64,000 nt of DNA, taken from positions 1 to 64,000 of the forward strand of contig NZ_CALIZG010000018.1 in the NCBI RefSeq assembly GCF_938028775.1, written 5' to 3'. A program made the translations under genes and the position numbers. Source of the stretch: Mogibacterium diversum_A (lineage in GTDB: Bacteria; Bacillota; Clostridia; Peptostreptococcales; Anaerovoracaceae). A model generated the notes under the pieces. It did no database searches, was not told the origin of the DNA, and saw only the letters and a program-made list of their open reading frames with translations. Shown here one piece after another: positions 7,965 through 15,410 of this stretch. Every line of letters starts with the position of its first letter. The stretch's first letter is position 1.

Positions 7965-8902
7965 AAATTCCGACCGTTCTATCAATCGCAGGCAGTGATC
8001 CAAGCGGCGGAGCGGGTATTCAGGGAGATATAAAGACCATATTTGCAGAAGACTGCTACGGGATGGGGGTAGTCACCGGGCTTACGGTACAAAACACGCT
8101 TGGTGTATCTGATGTTATGCCAGTTCCGGCTGACTTCTTATATAGACAGATTGATGAGATTCTATGCGATATAAGACCGGATGCAATAAAGGTGGGCATG
8201 ATTGTTTCGGCCGAGCAGATTGATGTAGTAGTGAAGTTAATTGAGCGGCATGGTCTTGAAAATATAATCGTCGACCCCGTAATCGCTCCGACTAGTGGAG
8301 TAGAATTTGCGGGTGATAAAGTGTTAAAAGCTTTGATAGAAAAGCTCTTTCCTTTATCGACTCTAGTGACACCCAACCTGCCGGAAGCTAAGAGAATATG
8401 CGAGATTATAGGATGTCAAAACCTTAAGTTAGAAGGTAATGGGCAGATGCAAGCTCAAGCTAAATCTAAATTTCTATCTCAAATTAAAACGCAAGTTCAG
8501 TCTCAATCCCAGTTCCAGTCTCAAACGCCGATTCATGGAAATTCAGCAAATCTATCAGCGCCCGAGCTAGCATGCTTCATAGGTCAAAGCTGTGGCTGTA
8601 ATGTACTCATCAAAGGCGGTCATGCTGAAGATTACCATGCTACAGATTATCTGTGGACTGCTAGTGATGAGAATAGGATAGGATGCATGGTTGAATTTAA
8701 AGGCGAGAGGATAGATGCAACAAGTTCGCACGGGACAGGATGTGCTCTATCTAGCTCAATAGCAGCAAATATGGCGAAAGGGCTAACGCTTGAAGCAGCT
8801 ATTGATAGAGGCAAGGAATACGTGACAGCAGCTCTTAAGAGTGATATGCACATAGGAACAAGTAATGGCTCGGTAGATCACGGAGCGCTCGTGAGACAAT
8901 GA
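7961..8902 (+). CDS. thiD: Hydroxymethylpyrimidine (phosphate) kinase with a Gln-rich insert
   Basis: This 313-residue ribokinase-family enzyme phosphorylates HMP and HMP-P in thiamine synthesis. It shows IAGSDPSGGAGIQGD (about 9-23), KVGM (about 77-80), VDPV (about 104-107), VTPNLPEA (about 136-143) and the catalytic GTGCALSS region (about 257-264). It is longer than the usual roughly 265 residues because of an insertion at about 159-198 that is rich in Gln (ten Gln, many in xQ pairs). The insert lies where other ThiDs have a short loop before the IKGGH strand, so the fold should tolerate it. The start overlaps thiE. Confidence 0.92.
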   Translation: MKIPTVLSIAGSDPSGGAGIQGDIKTIFAEDCYGMGVVTGLTVQNTLGVSDVMPVPADFLYRQIDEILCDIRPDAIKVGMIVSAEQIDVVVKLIERHGLENIIVDPVIAPTSGVEFAGDKVLKALIEKLFPLSTLVTPNLPEAKRICEIIGCQNLKLEGNGQMQAQAKSKFLSQIKTQVQSQSQFQSQTPIHGNSANLSAPELACFIGQSCGCNVLIKGGHAEDYHATDYLWTASDENRIGCMVEFKGERIDATSSHGTGCALSSSIAANMAKGLTLEAAIDRGKEYVTAALKSDMHIGTSNGSVDHGALVRQ

Positions 8903-8985
8903 AAGATATTTTAAGGGGAATGGGAAAAGGGAAATTTATAATTGCAATTAATGGTCTGAAAAAGGCGGAAAAGAGGAAGAAATGA
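8899..8985 (+). CDS. 28-codon ORF bridging thiD and thiC (possible coupling peptide)
   Basis: An ATG overlaps the thiD stop (ATGA) and the frame runs 28 codons to a TGA that overlaps the thiC start (ATGA). The product (MKDILRGMGKGKF...KKAEKRKK) is strongly basic with a short hydrophobic stretch. It fills exactly the gap between the two genes, so ribosomes could pass from thiD to thiC by reinitiation. No homologue is recognised, and it may only be a translated spacer. Confidence 0.35.
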   Translation: MKDILRGMGKGKFIIAINGLKKAEKRKK

Positions 8986-10295
8986 CAAGAACTTATTCGA
9001 CACAAATAGAAGCAGCAAGAATGGGAATAGTTACACCAGAGCTTGAAACTGTTGCGGCAAAAGAAAATCGATCGGTAGATGAACTGCTACCACTGCTTGC
9101 AGAGGGCAAGATGGTTATACCAGCAAATATACATCACACATCAATCGATCCAAATGGTGTTGGAGGAATGCTGAGGACGAAGGTGAATGTTAACCTCGGC
9201 ATAAGCAGGGACTGCAAGGACTACAATATTGAAATGAAGAAGGTTATGAGCGCGGTTGAGCTCGGTGCGGAATCAATCATGGATTTATCAAGTCATGGTG
9301 ACACGCAGCCCTTTAGAAGGAAACTCTGCACCGAGTGTCCAGCGATGATCGGAACAGTTCCGGTATACGATTCTGTAATCCATTATCAGAGAGATTTAAA
9401 TACTCTCACTGCACAGGATTTCCTAGATGTCATCAGGATGCATGCTGAAGACGGAGTTGATTTTGTAACTCTGCACTGCGGAATAACACGCAAGACGATT
9501 GAGCAGATTAAGAACGGTACTCGAGAGATGAATATAGTCAGCAGAGGCGGAAGCCTTGTATTTGCATGGATGACCATGACGGGTGAAGAAAATCCATTCT
9601 ATGAGTACTTCGATGAAATCGTAGAAATTTGTCGTGAACACGATGTAACGATAAGCCTTGGGGATGCATGTAGACCGGGATGCCTCGCTGATGCAACGGA
9701 TAACTGTCAGATTGAGGAATTGATTAGACTTGGTGAGCTGACAGATAGAGCATGGGCTAGGGACGTACAGGTTATGATTGAGGGTCCAGGCCATGTGCCA
9801 ATGGACCAGATTGAGGCGAACATGAAGATTCAGGAAACTTTGTGTAAGGGTGCGCCATTTTATGTGCTCGGACCTCTCGTTACAGATATTGCACCAGGAT
9901 ATGACCACATCACTGCTGCTATAGGTGGTGCTATTGCTGCCTGGTCTGGTGCTGCGTTCCTATGTTACGTTACACCGGCAGAACACCTTGCGCTGCCAAA
10001 TGTAGATGACGTTCATGACGGTATCATCGCTAGTAAAATAGCTGCTCATGCCGCAGATATTGCCAAGGGGATTCCTGGAGCCCGTGACCAGGACGATAGA
10101 ATGGCGAAGGCTAGAAGAAAGCTCGACTGGGATGCACAGTGGCTCGAGGCGCTTGATCCAGAGACTGCAAAAGCAATAAGAGAGTCAAGAATGCCAGAGG
10201 AAGACCACTCCGATACTTGCAGTATGTGCGGAAAATTCTGTGCGGTTAGAAGTATGAATAAAGCGCTTTCTGGTGAGGTAATAGACATCCTATAA
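8982..10295 (+). CDS. thiC: Phosphomethylpyrimidine synthase
   Basis: The 437-residue radical SAM enzyme converts aminoimidazole ribotide to HMP phosphate, the pyrimidine of thiamine. Family stretches present are NIHHTSIDPNGVG (about 49-61), MDLSSHGD (about 101-108), EGPGHVPMD (about 267-275) and the C-terminal cluster motif CSMCGKFC (about 412-419), a CX2CX4C that binds the [4Fe-4S] cluster. It is the short bacterial form without the long N-terminal domain. It is the last gene of the TPP-regulated operon. Its ribosome site GAGGAAG lies within the short ORF before it. Confidence 0.96.
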   Translation: MTRTYSTQIEAARMGIVTPELETVAAKENRSVDELLPLLAEGKMVIPANIHHTSIDPNGVGGMLRTKVNVNLGISRDCKDYNIEMKKVMSAVELGAESIMDLSSHGDTQPFRRKLCTECPAMIGTVPVYDSVIHYQRDLNTLTAQDFLDVIRMHAEDGVDFVTLHCGITRKTIEQIKNGTREMNIVSRGGSLVFAWMTMTGEENPFYEYFDEIVEICREHDVTISLGDACRPGCLADATDNCQIEELIRLGELTDRAWARDVQVMIEGPGHVPMDQIEANMKIQETLCKGAPFYVLGPLVTDIAPGYDHITAAIGGAIAAWSGAAFLCYVTPAEHLALPNVDDVHDGIIASKIAAHAADIAKGIPGARDQDDRMAKARRKLDWDAQWLEALDPETAKAIRESRMPEEDHSDTCSMCGKFCAVRSMNKALSGEVIDIL

Positions 10296-10338
10296 GACCA
10301 AGCTCTATATAAATTACATCCTAAATAGTCATAAATAT

Positions 10339-10370
10339 AAAAGAAGTGAGCTTAAATGCTCACTTCTTTT
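10339..10370. terminator. Bidirectional terminator between thiC and the convergent GTPase gene
   Basis: AAAAGAAGTGAGC and GCTCACTTCTTTT form a 13-bp stem with an A-run on one side and a T-run on the other, so it can work for both convergent genes. It touches the stop codon of the minus-strand gene. Confidence 0.85.
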
Positions 10371-11310
10371 ATCTGGTGGCTGCTTTTCTCAGTTTACCAA
10401 AGCTAGGTCGTTCAAAGCTGATAGGTATTAATTTAATTCTTAAATCACCAGCTTTGATATCATCACCGATAAACACACAACCTCGCTTTGACTCTGGTTC
10501 CGCCTGAGAAATAGCATAGTTACCATCGGAGACATCGAATCTGATCAAGGTGTCCGAAACAACCATAGTACCTTTGGCACGAATGATATTCCCGTATCTT
10601 TTTCTAATCAAATCCTCTAGGAATAATACAGCATTGCCAATATAAGGCAACTCTGCGTTTGAAACACTGATACTCTCGAACTCAGTTTCTTCCTGGGGTT
10701 CAGGAATCTCAATGCTGCCATCTCTCTTTCGAAGCAGAAACTCTTCCCATGCGGTGTGAGGCAGACTGCTGTAATGCTTGCTGATAATATTTGCATCAGC
10801 GTTAATAGCTTTTACCTCAGAGACAACAGTCTCTATATCAACATCGACCGACTTATCACACTTTGATAAAATAATAGTATCTGCACATTTTATCTGGTCG
10901 GTAAGCAGTTCGTGATATTCACGCATATGCTCGAAAAACTTATTTGGATCGATAATAGTAATCGGTGCTAGCATTTCAATCTGCTCATATTCAATCTGCG
11001 AAATGTTGTTTATTACATTAGAAAGGTAGCCGACGCCAGTAGGTTCAACGATGAGATATTCTGGGGCAATGGAATTCGCAATTGTAAGGATGTTTAAGGC
11101 AAAATCGGTCTTGCCAGTGCAGCAAATGCACTTTTCGGTGAGTTCCCATACACTAAGTCCCGATTCTTCTTTTAAAATATCTTCATCAATGTTAAGCGAT
11201 GCATATTCGTTCTCGAGTATTACGAAATCTCGATTTAATGTATTTGACATCGCCTTGATAAACGTGGTCTTCCCAGCTCCTAGAAAGCCAGAAATAATCA
11301 GTACCTTCAT
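10369..11310 (-). CDS. CobW/COG0523-family GTP-binding protein
   Basis: This 313-residue GTPase has Walker A GFLGAGKTT (about 8-16), the metal-binding CICC motif (about 61-64, the CxCC of the COG0523 family), EPTGVG (about 88-93) and SKCDK (about 149-153) as the base-recognition motif. COG0523 proteins are metal chaperones for zinc, cobalt or nitrile-hydratase metals. A C-terminal CobW_C-like region (about 215-300) is present. No metalloenzyme is adjacent, so the metal is not shown. The gene is alone on its strand and converges with thiC. Confidence 0.88.
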   Translation of the reverse strand: MKVLIISGFLGAGKTTFIKAMSNTLNRDFVILENEYASLNIDEDILKEESGLSVWELTEKCICCTGKTDFALNILTIANSIAPEYLIVEPTGVGYLSNVINNISQIEYEQIEMLAPITIIDPNKFFEHMREYHELLTDQIKCADTIILSKCDKSVDVDIETVVSEVKAINADANIISKHYSSLPHTAWEEFLLRKRDGSIEIPEPQEETEFESISVSNAELPYIGNAVLFLEDLIRKRYGNIIRAKGTMVVSDTLIRFDVSDGNYAISQAEPESKRGCVFIGDDIKAGDLRIKLIPISFERPSFGKLRKAATR

Positions 11311-11354
11311 AAAAATACAATCCTCTTCGCAATAGTTTCCGCTTCGAATATATT

Positions 11355-11404
11355 AAACCCCCGGCCGCAGGGGAAATGCCCTAAGACATCCATCAGGGCC
11401 GGGG
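11355..11404 (-). terminator. Terminator of the alcohol dehydrogenase gene
   Basis: On the minus strand CCCCGGCC and GGCCGGGG close a long hairpin with an inner AGGGC/CCCCT-like stem, followed by GTTTAAT. It lies 10 bases after the dehydrogenase stop codon. Confidence 0.7.
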
Positions 11405-11413
11405 AATTCAGCT

Positions 11414-12475
11414 CTATTTGCCGATATTAACAACTGGCTTGATTAGGTCAGCAGGCTTATCCTTCATGAGCATAAGCGCATCCTCAACATGCTCAAAGCC
11501 ATCAAATCTGTGTGTGATTAGGTGTCTAACATCGAGCTTACCAACTTCGATTAGGCTAGCGAGCTTCTCGAGTCTTAGTCTACCACCAGGCATTAGTCCA
11601 CCTGTGATCATCTTGTGACCCATTCCGCATCCCCACTCAACTCGAGGAATTGTTACGTAGGTGCCGGAACCCAGGTAGTTTACGTTACCAATCTTTCCAC
11701 CTGGCTTAAGAGCCTTGATGATAGGATCAAAGGATTCAACTCCGCCACCAGCAACGATAGCCTTGTCTACTCCTTTGCCACCAGTTAGTTCAAGAACCTG
11801 CTCATCGATTGAGCCTTCCTTGTAGCTGATAAAATCAGTTGCACCGTATTTCTTAGCAGCTTCTCTGCAAGCAGGTCTTGTTCCTACACAGATAATTCTT
11901 GAAGCGCCCTTTAGGTTTGCTCCAGCAACACTCATCAGACCAACAGGACCAATTCCGTTTACTAGTACAGTGTCACCGAACTGAATATCTGCAAGCTCAA
12001 CACCGTGGAATCCAGTAGGAACCATGTCAGATAACATACAAGCTTCTTCTGGAGAAACAGCCTCTGGCATATGTGCGAGGTTTCCGTCTGCATCATTTAC
12101 ATGGAAATACTCACCGAATACACCGTCTTTGAAGTTCGAGAACTTCCAGCCTGATAGCATTCCGCCAGAATGCATAGGGTATCCACCCTGAGCTTCTAGC
12201 GAAGACCAATCTGGAGTGATAGCAGCAACCATTACACGGTCACCAACCTTAAAATCTTTAACGAGCTCACCAACTTCTTCGACAACTCCACAGCCTTCGT
12301 GACCTAGAATCATGTTGTGTCTGTCTCCTAGTGCGCCTTCCCATACGGTGTGAATATCAGAAGTGCAAGGGGATAAAGCTAGCGGTTTGATAATAGCATC
12401 AAGCGGTCCGCACTTTGGACGTTCCTTTTCAATCCAACCAGTCTTACCAATTTCTAGCATTGCAAAGCCTTTCAT
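11414..12475 (-). CDS. adh: NADP-dependent secondary alcohol (isopropanol) dehydrogenase
   Basis: The 353-residue zinc alcohol dehydrogenase closely resembles the Thermoanaerobacter brockii and Clostridium beijerinckii secondary alcohol dehydrogenases, which reversibly oxidise secondary alcohols to ketones. The catalytic zinc ligands Cys37, His59 and Asp150 of that family are all at the same positions here. The nucleotide turn GIGPVG is at about 174-179, and VGTRP (about 197-201) keeps the Arg that reads the NADP phosphate, so NADPH is the likely cofactor. GGAG precedes the ATG. It is a single-gene unit with its own terminator. An inverted repeat ATTCTC/GAGAAT at about 12532-12550 lies in its leader. 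Confidence 0.93.
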   Translation of the reverse strand: MKGFAMLEIGKTGWIEKERPKCGPLDAIIKPLALSPCTSDIHTVWEGALGDRHNMILGHEGCGVVEEVGELVKDFKVGDRVMVAAITPDWSSLEAQGGYPMHSGGMLSGWKFSNFKDGVFGEYFHVNDADGNLAHMPEAVSPEEACMLSDMVPTGFHGVELADIQFGDTVLVNGIGPVGLMSVAGANLKGASRIICVGTRPACREAAKKYGATDFISYKEGSIDEQVLELTGGKGVDKAIVAGGGVESFDPIIKALKPGGKIGNVNYLGSGTYVTIPRVEWGCGMGHKMITGGLMPGGRLRLEKLASLIEVGKLDVRHLITHRFDGFEHVEDALMLMKDKPADLIKPVVNIGK

Positions 12476-12717
12476 CGTGTTACCTCCAGTTTTTAAATTT
12501 TGTTACTTTCATTAAGAATTTTATGTGCAAGCATTCTCTAAAAGTGAGAATACCTGCTATTTGTTAATATATTGACATGAATTTGAAAAGAAAGCAACAA
12601 GATTATATTGTAAACAAAATCTAAAAATATTGGAATTTTAAGGGTTATAAAGAGCGACAGAAGGCGATAAGTCTTATATACAAATGAATACATAGGTTAT
12701 AAAATAAATTTAAATCT

Positions 12718-12745
12718 TGATATTGATAATTATCTATCAATATCA
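12718..12745. promoter_or_regulatory. 11-bp perfect inverted repeat, operator-like
   Basis: TGATATTGATA and TATCAATATCA are a perfect inverted repeat separated by ATTATC. The centre (GATAATTATC) resembles Fur/PerR-type boxes. It stands in the 575-base divergent region between adh and ahpC, about 150 bases upstream of the ahpC promoter. Nothing else in that upstream half (12476-12890) is recognised. Confidence 0.4.
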
Positions 12746-12894
12746 TATATAACTTTAATCGTTAAAATCATCAATTAAAATGAGCAGGTAGAGTGATATT
12801 TGGCACTAATAGGTAGATATAGATGTATGAACTATGCAAAATGAATGATGAATATCGATAGCGTGATATATAATTGCGTAATCTAAAAAAGGGA

Positions 12895-12923
12895 TTGACA
12901 TTCACGATATCAAAGGTTATATT
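12895..12923 (+). promoter_or_regulatory. Promoter of ahpC
   Basis: TTGACA at 12895-12900 and TATATT at 12918-12923 have 17-base spacing. Transcription would start near 12930, giving a leader of about 120 bases. Confidence 0.8.
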
Positions 12924-12931
12924 GTGAGTAA

Positions 12932-13030
12932 GAGAGGACTAACTCTCATAAAAATATTTCTGCATTTAAAGACAGGTATGTAATTCACAGCCTGCCTTTT
13001 GAAAAATGCATGAGTTAGATAGAACTAACT
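12932..13030 (+). promoter_or_regulatory. Structured ahpC leader with mutually exclusive hairpins
   Basis: CTAACTC (12939-12945) can pair with GAGTTAG (13012-13018), enclosing a long hairpin (GCATTT 12962-12967 with AAATGC 13004-13009, inner CAGG/CCTG). The same AGTTAG (13013-13018) can instead pair with CTAACT (13025-13030) just before the ribosome site, and GAGAG (12932-12936) can pair with CTCTC (12943-12947). The strands compete, as in a riboswitch or RNA thermosensor. The class is not recognised. Confidence 0.4.
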
Positions 13031-13050
13031 AAATAAAGGAGGATATTGGT

Positions 13051-13614
13051 ATGTCTTTAATTAATAAAGAAGTAGCGGATTTTTCAGCTCAGGCTTATGT
13101 GAATGATGAGTTTAAAACTATTACCAAAGCGGATATATTAGGAAAGTGGAGCGTTTTCTTTTTCTACCCAGCTGATTTTACTTTCGTGTGCCCAACGGAG
13201 CTCGAGGATCTTCAGCTAAAGTATTCAGAGTTCCAGAAAGCTGGATGCGAGGTATATTCAGTATCTTGCGATACTCACTTTGTGCACAAGGCATGGCACG
13301 ATAATTCGGAGAGTATTGGCAAGATTACTTATCCGATGCTCGCCGACCCTACACAGGCTCTCGCAAGAGACTTTGAAGTTCTAATCGAAGATCAAGGCAT
13401 TGCAGAAAGAGGAAGCTTCATAGTGAATCCTGAGGGAAAGATTGTAGTATATGAAGTGAATGCAGGAAATGTTGGAAGAAATGCAGAAGAGCTGTTAAGA
13501 AAGCTTCAAGCCAGCCAGTTCGTAGCTGAGCATGGTGATCAGGTTTGCCCGGCTAGATGGGCTCCGGGTGCAGCAACACTGAAGCCTGGAATTGATCTAG
13601 TAGGGGCTCTATAG
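13051..13614 (+). CDS. ahpC: Peroxiredoxin AhpC (alkyl hydroperoxide reductase subunit C)
   Basis: The 187-residue protein is a typical 2-Cys peroxiredoxin that reduces hydrogen peroxide and organic hydroperoxides in the cytoplasm. The peroxidatic Cys47 lies in DFTFVCPTE and the resolving Cys166 in QVCPARW, at the same positions and total length as the E. coli enzyme. No ahpF follows, so another thioredoxin-like reductase must recycle it. AAAGGAGG precedes the ATG. A structured leader and a strong promoter lie upstream, and a tandem repeat plus terminator lie downstream. Confidence 0.95.
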   Translation: MSLINKEVADFSAQAYVNDEFKTITKADILGKWSVFFFYPADFTFVCPTELEDLQLKYSEFQKAGCEVYSVSCDTHFVHKAWHDNSESIGKITYPMLADPTQALARDFEVLIEDQGIAERGSFIVNPEGKIVVYEVNAGNVGRNAEELLRKLQASQFVAEHGDQVCPARWAPGAATLKPGIDLVGAL

Positions 13615-13618
13615 ATAT

Positions 13619-13718
13619 AGCTAGAGCAACTAAAGGGCAACTAGGTTGACTAAGAATTAGCTAGAGCGGATAAGTGATAACTAGAGTGATTAAGAGATAG
13701 CTAAAGCACCTGTAGATC
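13619..13718 (+). repeat. Degenerate 20-bp tandem repeat, five units
   Basis: Five units of exactly 20 bases begin at 13619, 13639, 13659, 13679 and 13699. Most start with A(G/A)CTAGAG and continue with a GANTAAG-like core. The array starts five bases after the ahpC stop and contains stop codons, so it is not coding. Function is unknown; protein-binding sites on one DNA face are possible because 20 bp is about two helical turns. Confidence 0.7.
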
Positions 13719-13751
13719 ACATATAGGCCACATGAGTAGCAAATCGTAACG

Positions 13752-13788
13752 AAAAAAAGTGGGGATGCTAATGCATCCCCACTTTTTT
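13752..13788. terminator. Bidirectional terminator between ahpC and gdhA
   Basis: AAAAAAAGTGGGGATGC and GCATCCCCACTTTTTT form a long stem around TAAT, with A and T runs on its two sides. It serves the convergent ahpC and gdhA genes. Confidence 0.9.
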
Positions 13789-13821
13789 AATATTTGGTGG
13801 TATATCTCCGATTATCAGAGC

Positions 13822-15168
13822 TTATACAATGCCCTGCATCATCATAGCTTCTGCAACTCTCTCGAATCCAGCGATGTTAGCACCAGCTACGAGGTTTTCA
13901 CCGAGGTTGTACTTAGCACAAGCTTCCTCTGTGATCTTGAAGATGTGAACCATGATGTTCTCTAGCTCAGCGTATACTCTCTCCTTGTTCCAGATGAGGT
14001 GCTCAGCATTCTGTGCCATCTCGAGGCAAGAGCAAGCAACTCCACCAGCATTAGCAGCCTTGGAAGGAGCAACTACGCAACCATTCTCCATGAGGTACTG
14101 AACAGCCTCGTTTGTTGTAGGCATGTTAGCTCCCTCGATGAGGTATCTAGCTCCGTTAGCAACCATTTCCTTAGCCCAATCCATAGTGATGTCGTTCTGC
14201 ATAGCGCAAGGTAGGTATAGATCAGCCTTAACTTCCCAAGGTCTCTTTCCAGGGATGAACTTAGCGTTAGGGAACTTCTCTACGTAAGGTGCACAAACGT
14301 TCTTTCCAGAGTTACGTAGCTCAAGAAGTGTATTAATCTTCTCTGGTGTTGTGATTCCTTCCTCGTCGAGGATGTATCCGTCTGGTCCAGAAATTGTGAT
14401 TGGCTTTGCACCTAGTTCAACTAGCTTAGTGATTGTTCCCCAAGATACGTTACCGAATCCGGAAACAACTGCAGTCTTTCCTTCAAGGGAATCACCGAAG
14501 TGGTTGAGGACCTCTCTAGCGAAGAATACGATACCGAAACCAGTAGCTTCTGTTCTTCCGTTTAGTCCGCCGTTTGTAGTTCCCTTACCAGTCCATGTTC
14601 CGTCATACTGGTTAGTCATTCTCTTGTACTGACCCATCATGAAACCGATTTCTCTGCCGCCTACACCCATGTCTCCAGCAGGTACGTCAGTGTTAGGTCC
14701 GATGTGCTTGTAGAGCTCTGTTACGAAGCTCTGGCAGAATCTCATAACTTCTGCATCCGACTTTCCAGCTGGATCGAAGTCAGAACCACCCTTACCACCT
14801 CCGATTGGAAGTCCTGTTAGGGAATTCTTGAAAATCTGCTCAAATCCGAGGAACTTAAGGATTCCTGGATAAACATTAGCCTGGAATCTTAGACCACCCT
14901 TATATGGTCCTAGAGCGCTGTTGAACTGCACTCTGTATCCTCTGTTAACCTGAACTTCACCATTATCATCAACCCAAGGAACTCTGAACGAAATCATTCT
15001 TTCAGGCTCGATAAGTCTCTTTACAAGACCAGCCTTCTCATACTCAGGATGAGCTTCAAGAACTGGCTCGATTGATAGTAGAACTTCTTCTACAGTCTGA
15101 AGGAACTCAGGCTCGTTTGGATAGTTCTTCTTAGCGATGTCGATGTACTTTTGTGAAATATTAGCCAT
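13822..15168 (-). CDS. gdhA: NADP-type glutamate dehydrogenase
   Basis: The 448-residue enzyme reductively aminates 2-oxoglutarate to glutamate. It has the substrate-binding GPYKGGLRF (Lys90) and the catalytic PIGGGKGGSDFDP (Lys126), and a Rossmann nucleotide turn SGFGNVSWG (about 231-239). Length and sequence fit the hexameric class I enzymes, mostly NADPH-dependent. AAGGAG stands six bases before the ATG. A consensus promoter lies about 70 bases upstream. It is a single-gene transcript converging on ahpC. Confidence 0.95.
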   Translation of the reverse strand: MANISQKYIDIAKKNYPNEPEFLQTVEEVLLSIEPVLEAHPEYEKAGLVKRLIEPERMISFRVPWVDDNGEVQVNRGYRVQFNSALGPYKGGLRFQANVYPGILKFLGFEQIFKNSLTGLPIGGGKGGSDFDPAGKSDAEVMRFCQSFVTELYKHIGPNTDVPAGDMGVGGREIGFMMGQYKRMTNQYDGTWTGKGTTNGGLNGRTEATGFGIVFFAREVLNHFGDSLEGKTAVVSGFGNVSWGTITKLVELGAKPITISGPDGYILDEEGITTPEKINTLLELRNSGKNVCAPYVEKFPNAKFIPGKRPWEVKADLYLPCAMQNDITMDWAKEMVANGARYLIEGANMPTTNEAVQYLMENGCVVAPSKAANAGGVACSCLEMAQNAEHLIWNKERVYAELENIMVHIFKITEEACAKYNLGENLVAGANIAGFERVAEAMMMQGIV

Positions 15169-15237
15169 TTTAAACTCCTTACAAAAAATACAATATAAAA
15201 ATATATAAATTCTGGTGCCTATGCACCATATAGTTGA

Positions 15238-15266
15238 ATTTTAGCACTCTGATAATACGCTGTCAA
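15238..15266 (-). promoter_or_regulatory. Promoter of gdhA
   Basis: Read on the minus strand, TTGACA (15266-15261) and TAAAAT (15243-15238) have 17-base spacing. A small hairpin (GGTGC/GCACC, about 15212-15230) lies in the leader. Confidence 0.8.
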
Positions 15267-15410
15267 CGTGTATACAATATGCAGAAATGCGCTATAAATA
15301 AAGTCAGAATGATGATTATTCAATACTTTGACAGATTTTTAATATTAGATTAATGCAGGGCACTATGATAAAATTAAAAGTAATTATTTTATGGAAGAAA
15401 GTTGAGAAAA

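Noticed and set aside
9423..9908. 161-codon minus-strand frame inside thiC
   Set aside because: It is a shadow of a well-conserved gene and shows no family motif or ribosome site.
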